Source: Asterella californica
Lineage: Eukaryota > Streptophyta > Marchantiopsida > Marchantiales > Aytoniaceae
DNA length: 64,000 bases
Reading direction: 5' to 3'
Assembly: GCA_036924285.1 (NCBI GenBank)
Contig: JAYKYS010000014.1
Coordinates: 1-64,000 of the forward strand
Shown: positions 12,561 to 22,550 of the stretch, in pieces
Layout of the letters: each line of letters starts with the position of its first letter
Numbering within the stretch: the stretch's first letter is position 1
The notes under the pieces: generated by a model
Databases searched by the model: none
What the model was told of the DNA's origin: nothing
Seen by the model: only the letters and a program-made list of their open reading frames with translations
Translations under genes and position numbers: made by a program

Positions 12561-13213
12561 TCGAATCGCTCGATGACACACTCAGGAAGAGCCGCAGACT
12601 CGCAGAGTGCAATGTGCAAATAGCATAACGAAAACCTAACAAAAGATCGATGTGAATCGAAGTTCGAACACCGACTGTCACCGAACCACTATCGCAGTGT
12701 CGTACCGAGTCATCGAATCACCGAGTAAATTGCGGCTGCCCCCACTGTCACCCAATCCCAGACTCCCAGCAGCGACGAAGCAGCCAGCCGCGCGGCCCGC
12801 GCCACGCCGAAATTCGAAATTCGAAGTTCAAATTTCAAAATGCAAACCACGATAGTTTAATTTAAATTTTTTTAACTATGGTAGTATGTATTACGTAGTA
12901 CTGCCCTACAGTGGTACAAAAAAACCATGGTGCGAAATACCGACAAAACTGCAACACTTGTTCTTAACCCGGTCGAAATGCTGGCATGGTTCAAAAACTA
13001 CCCAGTGTATATCTGAACGCCGTAAATAATAACTCGGTAAGAACTGAAATGGAGCCAAGATAACCGTCTATGATTCCGAGACCCCCAAACCGTCGTTAAG
13101 TTATTTCTGATCCATACACTGCTTCCCTCGGTTTGACAACTTTCCAGACTTGAAGCTTCCCGGTTTCTGAAGCAAAGTTACCGGCTCATTTTACTCTATA
13201 TGCCGGTTCTAGG
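12561..13213. other. Intergenic, nothing recognised
   Basis: The stretch includes a poly-T-rich segment near 12865 and short palindromic pieces near 12885-12910. They could be part of the right end of the hAT element, but no inverted partner was found. Confidence 0.35.
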
Positions 13214-13224
13214 CGAACTATGCT

Positions 13225-13401
13225 ATGACTATGAGATGGAATCTGAGCATTGTACATGTGCTCATCATCAGTGCATTTCTGCTGATTCTGTTCACAGAGA
13301 ACAGTTTTGCCAGATCATTCGAATTCGAATTCGAATTCAACTTCTATCATAACTCCACGTCGAAAGATCATCGTATAATTATTAACGAGCAGCTGATCTA
13401 G
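13225..13401 (+). CDS. Small secreted peptide, 58 aa, relative of the gene at 17840
   Basis: The 58-codon open frame starts at ATG 13225 (MTMRWNL) and has a strong signal peptide: IVHVLIISAFLLILF, then TENSFARS. Residues 1-31 are nearly the same as in the gene at 17840. The mature part is short and includes FEFEFEFNF, produced by GAATTC repeats at about 13320, and an N-glycosylation sequon (NSTS). After the signal region the sequence switches to a segment shared with 31110-31280, including the 3' flank. The copy therefore looks like a fusion of first and last parts of a family member with the middle lost. It may be a processed or deleted copy; expression is unknown. No function is assigned. 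Confidence 0.4.
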   Translation: MTMRWNLSIVHVLIISAFLLILFTENSFARSFEFEFEFNFYHNSTSKDHRIIINEQLI

Positions 13402-13480
13402 GTACTAATTACTTTCCGTGGCCAAGTGCTTCCGGAATGGCAACGCTTGGTTGTAAGGGCACGGGTGGGTAAACTTGATA
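13340..13480 (+). repeat. 3' segment shared with 31110-31280
   Basis: The blocks ATAACTCCACGT, ACGAGCAGCTGATCTAG, ACTAATTACTTTCCGTGGCC and GGCACGGGTGGGTAAACTT recur in the same order at 31110-31280 with substitutions and small insertions. The segment covers the end of the small open frame at 13225 and its 3' flank. Confidence 0.6.
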
Positions 13481-13904
13481 AACTGTAAATACTTCAATCA
13501 TGATTGGAACTTTACATCTTTACATCTCAACTGGATACTGTATAAGCCAGGAGCAGCCGAATATATACACAGAGAGTGGTGCCAGACTCCTCAGTGGAAA
13601 CCCCAAGGAAGATGGATACACGTGAAGAGTAGTTAAAGAGTAGTTAAAGAGGATTTAATAGCGTGGTATGTTTAGGAGTGCTAAAAGCAGTCGCACATGG
13701 AAAAACTAACACTCTCTCTCATGCCTAAACGTATCAAAAAGATAAAGAATATACAAGTGCAAAACTTTTCAAGAAACCTGAGAAGAGACTGTAGTGAGAT
13801 CCATGGGCCTAGATTGGATCTGTGTATCTCAAACAAGGTTCTTCTTAATGCTTTAGAAAATATGTTAGATAGAGACACTTCGAAACTCGTGTCCTCTCTC
13901 AATA

Positions 13905-15240
13905 CTAGTTCTCTAATATGTGATGTTTGGTCTCAATATGTTCAGTGCGAGCATGGAAGACAGGATTCTTAACAATTTTATCAGAACTCTTATTGTCATA
14001 ATAAATCACTTTACTTAGATCTACTAGAATTCCAACTTCTGAACCAAGCTTACTCAACCAAGTTGTCTCCCGAGCTCCCTCTGGAAGTGAAGTGTACTCT
14101 GCTTCTGTTGACAATAATGCAACTGTGTCTTGCTTTTTGCAAAATCATGTAATTGCACTAAGACCAAGTCGGAAAACAAAACCTGAAGTTGAATGTCTAT
14201 AGTTCGAATCACCCACGAAGTCAGAGTCAATGAAACTATGAAATTGACTTCGAGAGAATCCACATAACTCGCTTTGCTCAGTTTACGGAGTAAATATCAT
14301 AGTTTGCAGTGCTTCTAATATATTGTAGTATATTCTTGGCAGTTTCCAAGTGAGGTTTCTCAGGTGTGCTCATGTACTTGCCAACTGTACTCAGCACATA
14401 ACAGATGTAAGGCCTGGTGTTAGTAGAAAATACTAATTTTCGGATGATGCTTCGGTAGTGGGTTGCATCCACTCTCTCTGCATCCATGTCATTATAGAGA
14501 AGTATGCTTTTCGCCATGGGTATTAGATTAGGATTACAATTTATCATTTCAAATTTATCTAGGGAGATGCCTAATATAAATTCTATGCCTAGATAATGAC
14601 TAATAATACTGAGTTCCTCATGTCAAACTATAATTTGAGCTTGGCCACAATCCACTGTATCTGTTGTGTATCATCATCCGTGATGAGCAAATCATCAACA
14701 TAAAGAACCAGAATAAAAATGCAACCACCTCTCTCTAGATAGTACAAACCGTAATCTGTGTTACTTTTGTTTAACCCTTGAGCTTGAAGATAAGTGTCAA
14801 TTTTATCGTATCAGACACGTAGGTTTGGTTTGAGCCCCTAAATTACTTTGAGCAGCAAGCAGACCTTCTCTTTTTGTCCATGCTGAACATAACCTTATGA
14901 AGACTTCTTCGCTCAGCTTTCCAGTTAAGAACGTCATCTTGACGTCAAGATGAAGAATTTTCGATCCCTTGAACGCAGCAAGTGCCACAACTATATGCAT
15001 TGTTTGCCACTTAACAACAGAAGCAAAAGTTTCAAAGAAATCCAATCCCTCCGTTTGTTCAAATCCACGGACCACAATACGAGCTTTCAGTCGTTTTATA
15101 GATCCATTGACTGCAGGTTTGACCTTGAAAATCCACTCAGCGGAGATGACTCTTTTGTCGGGAGGTAGAATCACTAGCTTCCAAGTAGAAATTGTGTAGA
15201 TAGAAGACATCTCTTCATCCATAGCTTGCTTCCATCCTAG
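13905..15240 (-). pseudogene. Copia-type retrotransposon remnant (RT and RNase H)
   Basis: Three minus-strand pieces keep the order of a Ty1/Copia pol. 15222-14803 is the start of reverse transcriptase (WKLVILPPDKRVISAEWIFK, KARIVVRGFEQTEGLDF, LHLDVKMTFLTGKL). 14547-14278 is the RT tail and connection region (ATHYRSIIRKLVFSTNTRPYI). 14114-13905 is the RNase H end (STEAEYTSLPEGARETTWL, ARTEHIETKHH). Frameshifts and gaps separate them, including loss of the FxVDD region in frame. No LTRs or target duplications were identified. It is a dead, truncated element. Confidence 0.8.
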
Positions 15241-17600
15241 ATGTCTTAACGTTTCCTGAGCTCGAGAGTTTCACTAGTTAATTTCATTCAACATAAGTGA
15301 GAGTACAATAGGGTAATTTTTATTTGCTCTTACTCAGTTCGTCACAAAATTCGTAACGCTAGTTTGTAAACCACGATCACAAATTAGCATCCATGCACAC
15401 TTATCTTTGTCTCGTTTGATCCGGACTAGAGTCGAATCTTCTCTCTAACCAAGCTGAGCGTTCCTTAAGTCTCGACCTAGACCCAACTAGGTCGGTCCCA
15501 AAACATGAACAAGTCATAACGTGACTTGTGATCCTTTAAAGTCCAAGGTCCTAAACGATATGTCCATCACACTTAGCGGTCCAACCGTCTGTAATGTTTG
15601 TCTGGGTCCATGCTCTCCAACGATGGTTTAAGCTGCCTTCTCGTTTCTTAGTCTTACTCCAACCCTTGGGTCGATCTGAAGTCCACACGTCCAAGTCTGG
15701 ACCAGAACACGCCTTGGTACTGATCTAATCATCACAGTATGTTCCTAGAGTCTGTTCATCAAACTTTAAGGTCGGGTGACTCGTCTTGACCCACCCAGGC
15801 ATCGAGCTCTCCTCATATTTACTTTTGAGGATCAGCACCCCACCCTCCTCTTTGCTCTTTGGGAATTATACCACAAATTGATCACAGGATTGATCATAAT
15901 TCTCATAACTCTGATGTCAATTCGGAGAGTTCTTGATATCATTGGAAACTTCTCGTTGGAACCTTTGTCAATGATATCTCACTCGCTTCGAGATCTTACG
16001 TGGAGCTCGTCCACGACCTAAAATGTTATTGGAGCTCCAACACTTAGTATTTTTCTGACGAACTATGGTCCAACAAAAAGTTCTGAAAGATTCAAAAATA
16101 ATACTTTATACTTGAAGTACTTTTTCTTTTATACTTAAATGGAAGAATAAAATAGAGTATTTGGTTTATGGCTTCACTCACTAATGGTATGGAAAATTAG
16201 GTCTAAATGAACCCGGGAATTGATTCAATTGTATCTTCGAGAATACCAATAAAGCCTTGATATCTCTTGGGTAGGACACCTGTGGTACTTCTACTGGATT
16301 CAAATTTGGATTTAAATTTTATGCAAGCTCAATTTGACCATATGAAGAAAGAGAAAGAAAAGCGATAGGCAGTTGTGAAGGTGAATAAATAGTGTTAAGA
16401 GGCTCTAATTAAGTATTGATCTACGGAGGTTGAGAAGATCTCAAGAGAAAAGAAGAACAGAAACTTTTTCTGAGATAGGTTTTTCAGTAAGAATCGATCT
16501 CGAGAGAGAACTATCTAGACCGGACGCAACGTTAACCACAGACCTATCTGACTTACAGAAATTAAACATGCGTTCAACAAACAAGACAAGTTCTATTAGG
16601 TACTAAGATGTTTAAAAGTTGATCCTTTGAAAGTCTTTATCGTAAGATTCATATGGATCTATCTCAACTGCTGCAGCACTCATATCATGTACGTACTATA
16701 TATACCTAATATGTGAATAAAGTACTGTGACATCTGACGTGTGCCCGACATAGAATCTTTAGTTTCGTGATCAATATAGACGTGTATATTGGAATACTGC
16801 AAATCCTCTGTGAATATGACTGTTGGCCACTGTGAAATGCACATTGTGAAGTACCTAGTCTGTTGCTGATGTGCCGCGGTATGTTTAACTGTAAAATATG
16901 TCACCATCTCCTGCGAATAGGAGGAGATGGTGACTTATCGGAACCTTAAGCTTCTGGTGATTCAGTATGTGAACAACTTTGGGCTCAGATGCAGGACGGG
17001 TGACCTATGTACAGCACTTCCAGCTCGTCCAATAGTAGCACTAGCAGGTATACATGTTCAGAGTGGAAGTGCTAATGTAACCATACTACATATATACATA
17101 CCGTGGAGGCACTTAAGTCAGTTCGTAGGAAAGGTCTAAGCTGCGATAGTAGTAGGTTAACTTATTGTCCGAAAGCGATGGTTTGTTGCAAACAGTAAAG
17201 GTCGCCATCTATCGATGTCACTGGAGCTCGAGTTTTCGGCAATGTCTCCACAACTGTAAGATATCACTTTGGAAAGACTGAGACTTACGCCCCAGCTAAT
17301 TATAGTTCAAACCTTGTTATCTGTCGGATTCTGTCCTGTCATATCAGTCCCACGCGCTAGTCGTGGGAATTCGAAGCGCAGCGTTCATCATACTACAGTT
17401 CATAACCAGACGATCTTTCTGACATGTCCATCCCGTTACACTCCTTACATCCAGGGACAAGCCACTGATTCATGATCAGACTACTCAGTGTCACCGAGTA
17501 ACGCACGTTAATTTGATGGTTACACTGGTTGTCTATGGAGAGTTGTATGTACAGAACCAATTAGTTATAAATCTATCAGCACTAATGCGTATTCTTTATT
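15241..17600. other. Retroelement-flank and unclassified sequence
   Basis: No intact gene is visible. The first part may be the upstream remainder of the minus-strand Copia remnant: on the minus strand a TGTTGGAGCTCCAATAACAT stretch near 16040 looks like an LTR start, but no partner or primer site was found. A 13-bp perfect inverted repeat lies at 16900-16934. The open frames of 60-80 codons in this stretch have no protein character. Confidence 0.4.
16900..16934. repeat. Short hairpin, 13-bp arms
   Basis: GTCACCATCTCCT (16900-16912) is the exact reverse complement of 16922-16934, leaving a 9-base loop. It has no poly-T run and no neighbouring gene, so a terminator role is not indicated. Confidence 0.6.
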
Positions 17601-17603
17601 AGT

Positions 17604-17839
17604 TTAATGCACACTAATCACGAAGACCGGGATATAAATAGTCATATCTCTAGGCCTCGATCCTGTCTGACTCTCGTCTTTCTCCTCTGCAGGATATGTT
17701 GTGAATCATTGAGACGGATCGAGTATCTATCGTTTAGCTGTAGAGCCCTTCACCTTCGAGTCTGCTGCGATACTTGCCGGAGTGTTTGAATACACTAAGA
17801 GTTCCGTTCTTTTCTTCGTGCGGAGAAGTATCTGGTTGT
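17604..17839 (+). promoter_or_regulatory. Promoter and leader of the small secreted-peptide gene
   Basis: This segment is conserved with 8527-8775. It contains GATATAAATAG with a TATA box at 17633-17639, about 205 bases before the ATG at 17840. In the other copy the corresponding box reads TATAACT. Conservation of the noncoding leader between two copies fits duplication of a gene's 5' end. Confidence 0.45.
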
Positions 17840-18721
17840 ATGGCGCCTATGACTATGAGATGGAATCTGGGCATTGTACATGTGCTCATCATCAGCGCAT
17901 TCCTTCTGCTTCTGTTCACAGGGGACAGTTTTGCCAGATCATTCGAAGGCGAATTCGGAGAAGGTCAGAGCTTCTGTGTCGTCTGAACTTGAGGTTTTGA
18001 TCTCTCCTCTGGATTCATGGACGAAAAAGTTCTTACATCTAACAAAACCGTTGTGTTTTTCATCATCAGATTTCGCTAATGTTCGTCTGAAGAAGTGTCT
18101 CATCAAATTCTGCTGCTGCAGCCCTTATGACATAGTTTGCACGGGAAAAAAGATGTGTTGTTGTTGAGGATCCGGAGCAGAAAATAAAGCAGATTCGACA
18201 AGGCACAACGTCGGCTGCAAGGATAGATATCTGACGATATATATACGCTAGGAGTAGAATTGGCTCCTGTAATAAGTTGGCTGGCTGCAGTGGCCAGCAT
18301 GGAATACCAAGCTGAAAACCCTAGGAAATTGTGTTACATTGATCTCAAGTTACTTGAACTAGATTGTTATGTATATGAAGGTACCGCGGCATGTTGGCGC
18401 GACCTCATATGATCACGTAACCATTACGTCCGTGGATATGGAGCCACTTGAGAATTTCGAAGTCGTTAGCTGCAAGGGCATGTCGACCTTATATAAGTTG
18501 CTTACAAGCTCCAGTTTCGTAACTCCAGATCTGGCAGTGGACTGATTTGCTTATTGATAAATATGTTGTGCTTTTGTTTCATGCATACTTCATCATGCGT
18601 TTGCATATGATTCGTTGTTTACGTACCCCGATGAATATGTTTCGTTTTAGACGACGGCAGAGCTTTCAGATCCAATGAAGAAGTCCATGGATCTGGTGCC
18701 CAGTCCTCGAGCGGATCATGA
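17840..18721 (+). CDS. Candidate two-exon gene for a 64-aa secreted peptide
   Basis: Exon 1 (17840-17963) begins MAPMTMRWNLGIVHV and forms a textbook signal peptide (LIISAFLLLLFTGDSFA), ending at an AAG|GTCAGA donor in phase 1. Exon 2 (18651-18721) follows a TTTCGTTTTAG acceptor and stays in frame (DDGRAFRSNEEVHGSGAQ, then SSSGS and stop). The spliced product is 195 bases, 64 residues plus stop, with a mature part of about 30 polar, Ser/Gly-rich residues and no cysteines. This pattern suits a secreted signalling peptide precursor, but no known family motif is visible. Without splicing, the first frame ends at 17986. Partial copies at 8527 and 13225 show that this is a duplicated locus. The splice model is my inference and the weakest part. 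Confidence 0.4.
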
Positions 18722-18998
18722 TGGCAAGGGCGGTCTCTGACATGGCACTGACGCTGTCACACTTGAAGTGAGAATTTCTGAACTGTTACACCTCATATCA
18801 GTGACATGTAGGATTTATTCAACGTGGAAAGTTCTCTTCCTCTACGTAACCTGATTATGACTGCAGTGCAGTCTGATGTGGACAGATAATAAACATTGCT
18901 GTTGATCAACATCAGAAGATCTAGACCTTTACCTGCAGCTGGTACGTACATGTAGAAATTGGTGAATATTATACAGGCGTAGGAAAGCAAAACTGTTG
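18722..18998. other. Spacer before the Copia element
   Basis: Nothing recognisable. The last five bases before 19004, ACCAT (18999-19003), are the left target-site duplication of the Copia element. Confidence 0.5.
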
Positions 18999-19003
18999 AC
19001 CAT

Positions 19004-19253
19004 TGTTAGAATATTGTACAAGTATGAAACCTCTTTTCCAGTAACTAGTTCAGGTTATTAGGTGATGATCTTTCGTAACGTCAAGACCAAGAGTATATTA
19101 TCCAAGCCCAAGGCCATTGTATATTATTGAGTAATCTATTTACTTGGTTCTGCTCACACTCTCTTGAGGAGCTCTCTCACACTCTCATATTGTCCTTATA
19201 CCGTGATTTAGAGTTTTGCCTTAGTCTATTCTACCAATAGTTCATTTCCAACA
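19004..19253 (+). repeat. 5' LTR of Copia 1
   Basis: The 250-bp repeat begins TGTTAGAATATTG and ends TTTCCAACA. It matches 25039-25296 apart from substitutions and a short insertion (extra CACCAAGAC-type bases in the 3' copy). Confidence 0.95.
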
Positions 19254-19265
19254 TGGTATCATAGC
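19254..19265 (+). other. Primer-binding site of Copia 1
   Basis: TGGTATCATAGC follows the LTR directly. It matches the complement of the initiator methionine tRNA 3' end (TGGTATCAGAGC) except for one base. This is the usual primer for plant Copia elements. Confidence 0.9.
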
Positions 19266-19304
19266 TTTGCTTTGTTGATACACTAGCGATCAATCTGATA
19301 CAGA

Positions 19305-20240
19305 ATGTCTGCCCCCTTTGACACCAAAGGCTGGGCTAAGTTCGACGGTATATATTTCACGCTTTGGAAACACAAGACAACCTTATGGCTCAGGGCCCAT
19401 GGTGTTCTTGACATCGTGGAAGAGAACGTGCAGAGACCACGTGCCACTACACTCGGAGGTACTACGATACCCATCCCTCTCCTTGCTACCGGACCCGGCA
19501 GCATCGCAGATTGGGATCAGCGTGATGTTAATGCGCTCACAGCGATCAACGAATGCTGCGAGAACAGTGTGGCAGGACATCTAATGTCCTGCACCACGTC
19601 GAACGATGCATGGTCCACCTTGACCAGACACTTTGCTGGTCAAGACATGGTGACCAAGATGCACTTAAGAGAGAAGTTGCGGGTTTTAAAGATGAAATTC
19701 AACGACACTGTCACCCAACATGTGAACAACTTCAAGTCTCTCATCCAGCAGATGACTTCAGCTGGATTGATAATTATCAACGAGGAGCAAGTCCTCGCGT
19801 TGATGGGCAGCATGCCCAACAACTACCATTTATTCTTGCAAGCGATGAGAACAAACTCAAATCTCTCGCTACAGGACCTCATCACTTTCCTCATCCAGGA
19901 GGACGCGATCGAGCACAAGTTATCATTGGAACCATCTACTGTCTTGTTTGCAGGATGCCGGCAAGGAAGACGCAATGACAACAACCGGCGTAACAATGAT
20001 GACAATCGACAAAGCGGTAATCAGCCACCAAAAAGACCGCCAGATCCTAACGAGAAATGTTTCCAGTGCAACAAGCCCGAACACCGCATCGCAGAGTGTC
20101 CGGACAAACCCAGCAGCAACAACGAAAACTCGAATGCTGGTAACCAGAACAAGAATAGGAACAAGAATCGTTGTTCCCAAAACAACAACAGTAACACTCG
20201 TCAAGTTCGGGTGGCACAATGTTCATCTACAATCGTACAG
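19305..20240 (+). pseudogene. Copia 1 gag
   Basis: This frame of about 310 residues starts MSAPFDTKGWAKFDG and is a UBN2-type Copia Gag (FTLWKHKTTLWL, AWSTLTRHFAGQDM, LREKLRVLKMKFNDTV). It ends in a zinc knuckle, CFQCNKPEHRIAEC, of the CX2CX4HX4C type at about 20059-20100. Gag would coat the element RNA in virus-like particles. The pol reading continues in another frame from about 20220, so a frameshift now separates gag from pol. In Copia these are usually one frame. Confidence 0.9.
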
Positions 20241-20640
20241 CTGATCCTAATTGGTATGTGGACAGGGGTGTCACACACCACATGACCCATAATCGACAAC
20301 AATTTGTCGAATACTCACCCGTCTCTACTGAGAATACTGAGAATGATGCAATTCTATTCGATGACAATACCACCATCCACGTTGCTGGTTCTGGCATGAT
20401 GGAAATGCGCCTACTCAACGGCGAGCATGTGTACATACGTGACGTTCTCCATGTGCCCGCATTGCAGAAGAATTTATTCTCAGCTCGGCAATTTGATGCC
20501 AATGGCGGCTGGTGCTTAATTGACAACGGACTCTGTCACCTAGAAGACAGATTTGGACAAATGCTAGCTCCCTGTCCCATTGTCGACGATCTCTACATGC
20601 TAGGAAATTCAATTTTGATCGTCGACCAAACCGCGCTTGT
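20219..20640 (+). pseudogene. Copia 1 aspartic protease region
   Basis: The segment NWYVDRGVTHHMTHNRQQF corresponds to the conserved Copia protease motif W-x-DSGA-x-HH. The catalytic DSG triad reads DRG here, which would inactivate it. The following LNGEHVYIRDVLHVPALQKN matches the usual downstream conserved block. The match to Copia ends at about 20640 where foreign sequence begins. Confidence 0.85.
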
Positions 20641-20649
20641 AGCTACAGC

Positions 20650-21930
20650 TGGTAGGACTCCAATAGTCCACACACTACCACCTAGTCAGAGATCAGGACC
20701 ACGCATGCGGGCTAGACCGCAATCAAACCAGCGGACTAGCGTTTCTTTATTCAATCACAATATGCGCAGGATCCGTTTCCCACGGTCCAGGCCCAGCCTC
20801 GTCTCACAAAATGTGCACACCCAAGCAGAAATGCACCCAAGTAACTCACGGAGTTTTTCTCCTCTTAATTCAAAGCATAATCCCACAAGCGAAGTCCTCA
20901 CTCCACTACTTTCGGAAATATCACACTTGGAAAATGAGGGTCAAATTCCTCTGAGTGCGGCCTCTACCTCCTTACCTCCACGCCTCTTGGCACATTCTCG
21001 ATGCAGACGCCATCTGTTGGCTTGCCTCCTCTTCCGTGCACGTCAATTGGTCATAGAGAAACTTCCTCCTTCGAATCTTCCCCCCTCACATGGATCGAGT
21101 CCATTCAGAGTACAACCTTTGACCCAGTTCGCACGTCTTTTGAAAGACCCGAGCCCTTCCACTCAAGCCCATCAAGACATCTAAGTCCACGGGAGGCCTT
21201 CATGGCCCCTGTAGACAAAGAGTCCTCTGTCGATGGGGACTCGCGCCCCTTCCTCGAGGCGCTACTTCCTCGAGAGGCGCGCCTCCCGACGTGGGCTGTC
21301 AGAAATTTGCGCCCCCACGTAGACTGTCAGTCTCTGCACGAAACGAGGACGGGGATGAGGATGGGGATGGCGACCTCATCCGGATGGAGATCTCATCCCC
21401 ATCCTCACATGCCTTACCTCGCAGTGTGCACGGATACTTAATGTATTCCCGCACGAGGGATAGTGCATCCTCGCGCGGCGAGGATACACTTAACATATCA
21501 CCGTCGTCGCGGGGACATGGCAGTCCTTCCCTCGCGGACTGTCCCGATGGTAGTCCGTCCGAGGACCAAGGGGACAGTCTCTTCAGCAAGGACGCGGTCC
21601 CTCCAGGAGGGACGTAGGGCCTTCTTGGCCCGCGTCTTTATCTACCCGACCCAAATATAAACGTTGGAAATTTAAATTTCCCTTCTCCCTCATCTTTTTC
21701 AGTTCGGGTCCCTTTTCACTCACATCAGGTCGACTCTTCCGGTTCGTTTTCTCGACTTCGGTCTCCTCCACGTCTGCTAGAAGGCCTTCAGGGTTTTACA
21801 TCTGATAGTCGGACTCCTCCATCGACGCCATCTCGACCCTGTGCCCTTGTTAGTACAACGTGCAATCTCTCTACCTTGTGACATCAGCGACTCGACCGTA
21901 TCAACCACCATCGAGTCCATGAGCTGAGCC
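20650..21930. other. Non-Copia insert of about 1.3 kb inside Copia 1
   Basis: Between protease and integrase the expected pre-integrase zinc domain is replaced by C-rich, higher-GC sequence without Copia similarity. Open frames here (for example the continuation to 21184 and 21001-21441) have no recognisable domain. A 13-base inverted repeat lies at 21356-21368 and 21394-21407. A CCAAATATAAACG TATA-like site near 21650 would fit a solo LTR, but I could not define terminal TG...CA ends or a target duplication. Confidence 0.5.
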
Positions 21931-22550
21931 ACCGCAGGTATGTTACCAGCCTCCCCTCCTTCTCACTCTCTGAGGATATTTGTCCAGCTTGTGCACACGG
22001 CAAGCATGCATGCACTAAATTCCCACATGTCAGTTCCACTCGATCAACTCGTCCCTTGGCACAGGTCCATTCTGATATTAGTGGTTGTATCCCCCCTTGC
22101 ACCTTTTCTGGCTATGAATATTTCATCACCTTTATTGATGACTACTCGTGCTACACTGTCACTCGTCTTCTCTACTATAAGAGTGATTGTTTTGCTACTT
22201 TTCGGGACTATCTCGCATTTGCAGAACGTGCCACTGGTCAATCTCTTGTCACTTTGCGATCTGACAATGGCGGAGAATATCGTTCAGCTGCTTTTGACGC
22301 TTTCTGTCATGAGCGTGGCATCCAGCGTCAATTCACAATCCCTTACTCTCCTCAACAGAATGGTGTTGTTGAACGTAAGAACCGCAGCTTGCTTGATGCT
22401 GTCCGTTCTATGCTTTTCACTGCCAATCTCATCAAGCCCTTCTGGGGTGAAGCAAAACCGCAGCTTGCTTGATGCTGTCCGTTCTATGCTTTTCACTGCC
22501 AATCTCATCAAGCCCTTCTGGGGTGAAGCAATCACATGCGCCACCTTCCT
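21931..22550 (+). pseudogene. Copia 1 integrase, with 76-bp tandem duplication
   Basis: The frame reads ICPACAHGKHACTKF (zinc-binding end), then the catalytic core with HSDISGC (first Asp), FITFIDDYSCYTVTRLLY, TLRSDNGGEY (second Asp) and YSPQQNGVVERKN (Glu). A 76-bp segment (22381-22456) is repeated directly at 22457-22532. Because 76 is not a multiple of three it shifts the frame. Integrase would insert the cDNA into the genome; this copy cannot. Confidence 0.88.

Noticed and set aside
12835..12915. Terminal inverted repeat of the hAT element
   Set aside because: Palindromic bits are present but no matching end was found on the far side of the transposase.
16900..16934. Transcription terminator
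   Set aside because: No poly-T run and no upstream gene; the organism is a eukaryote.
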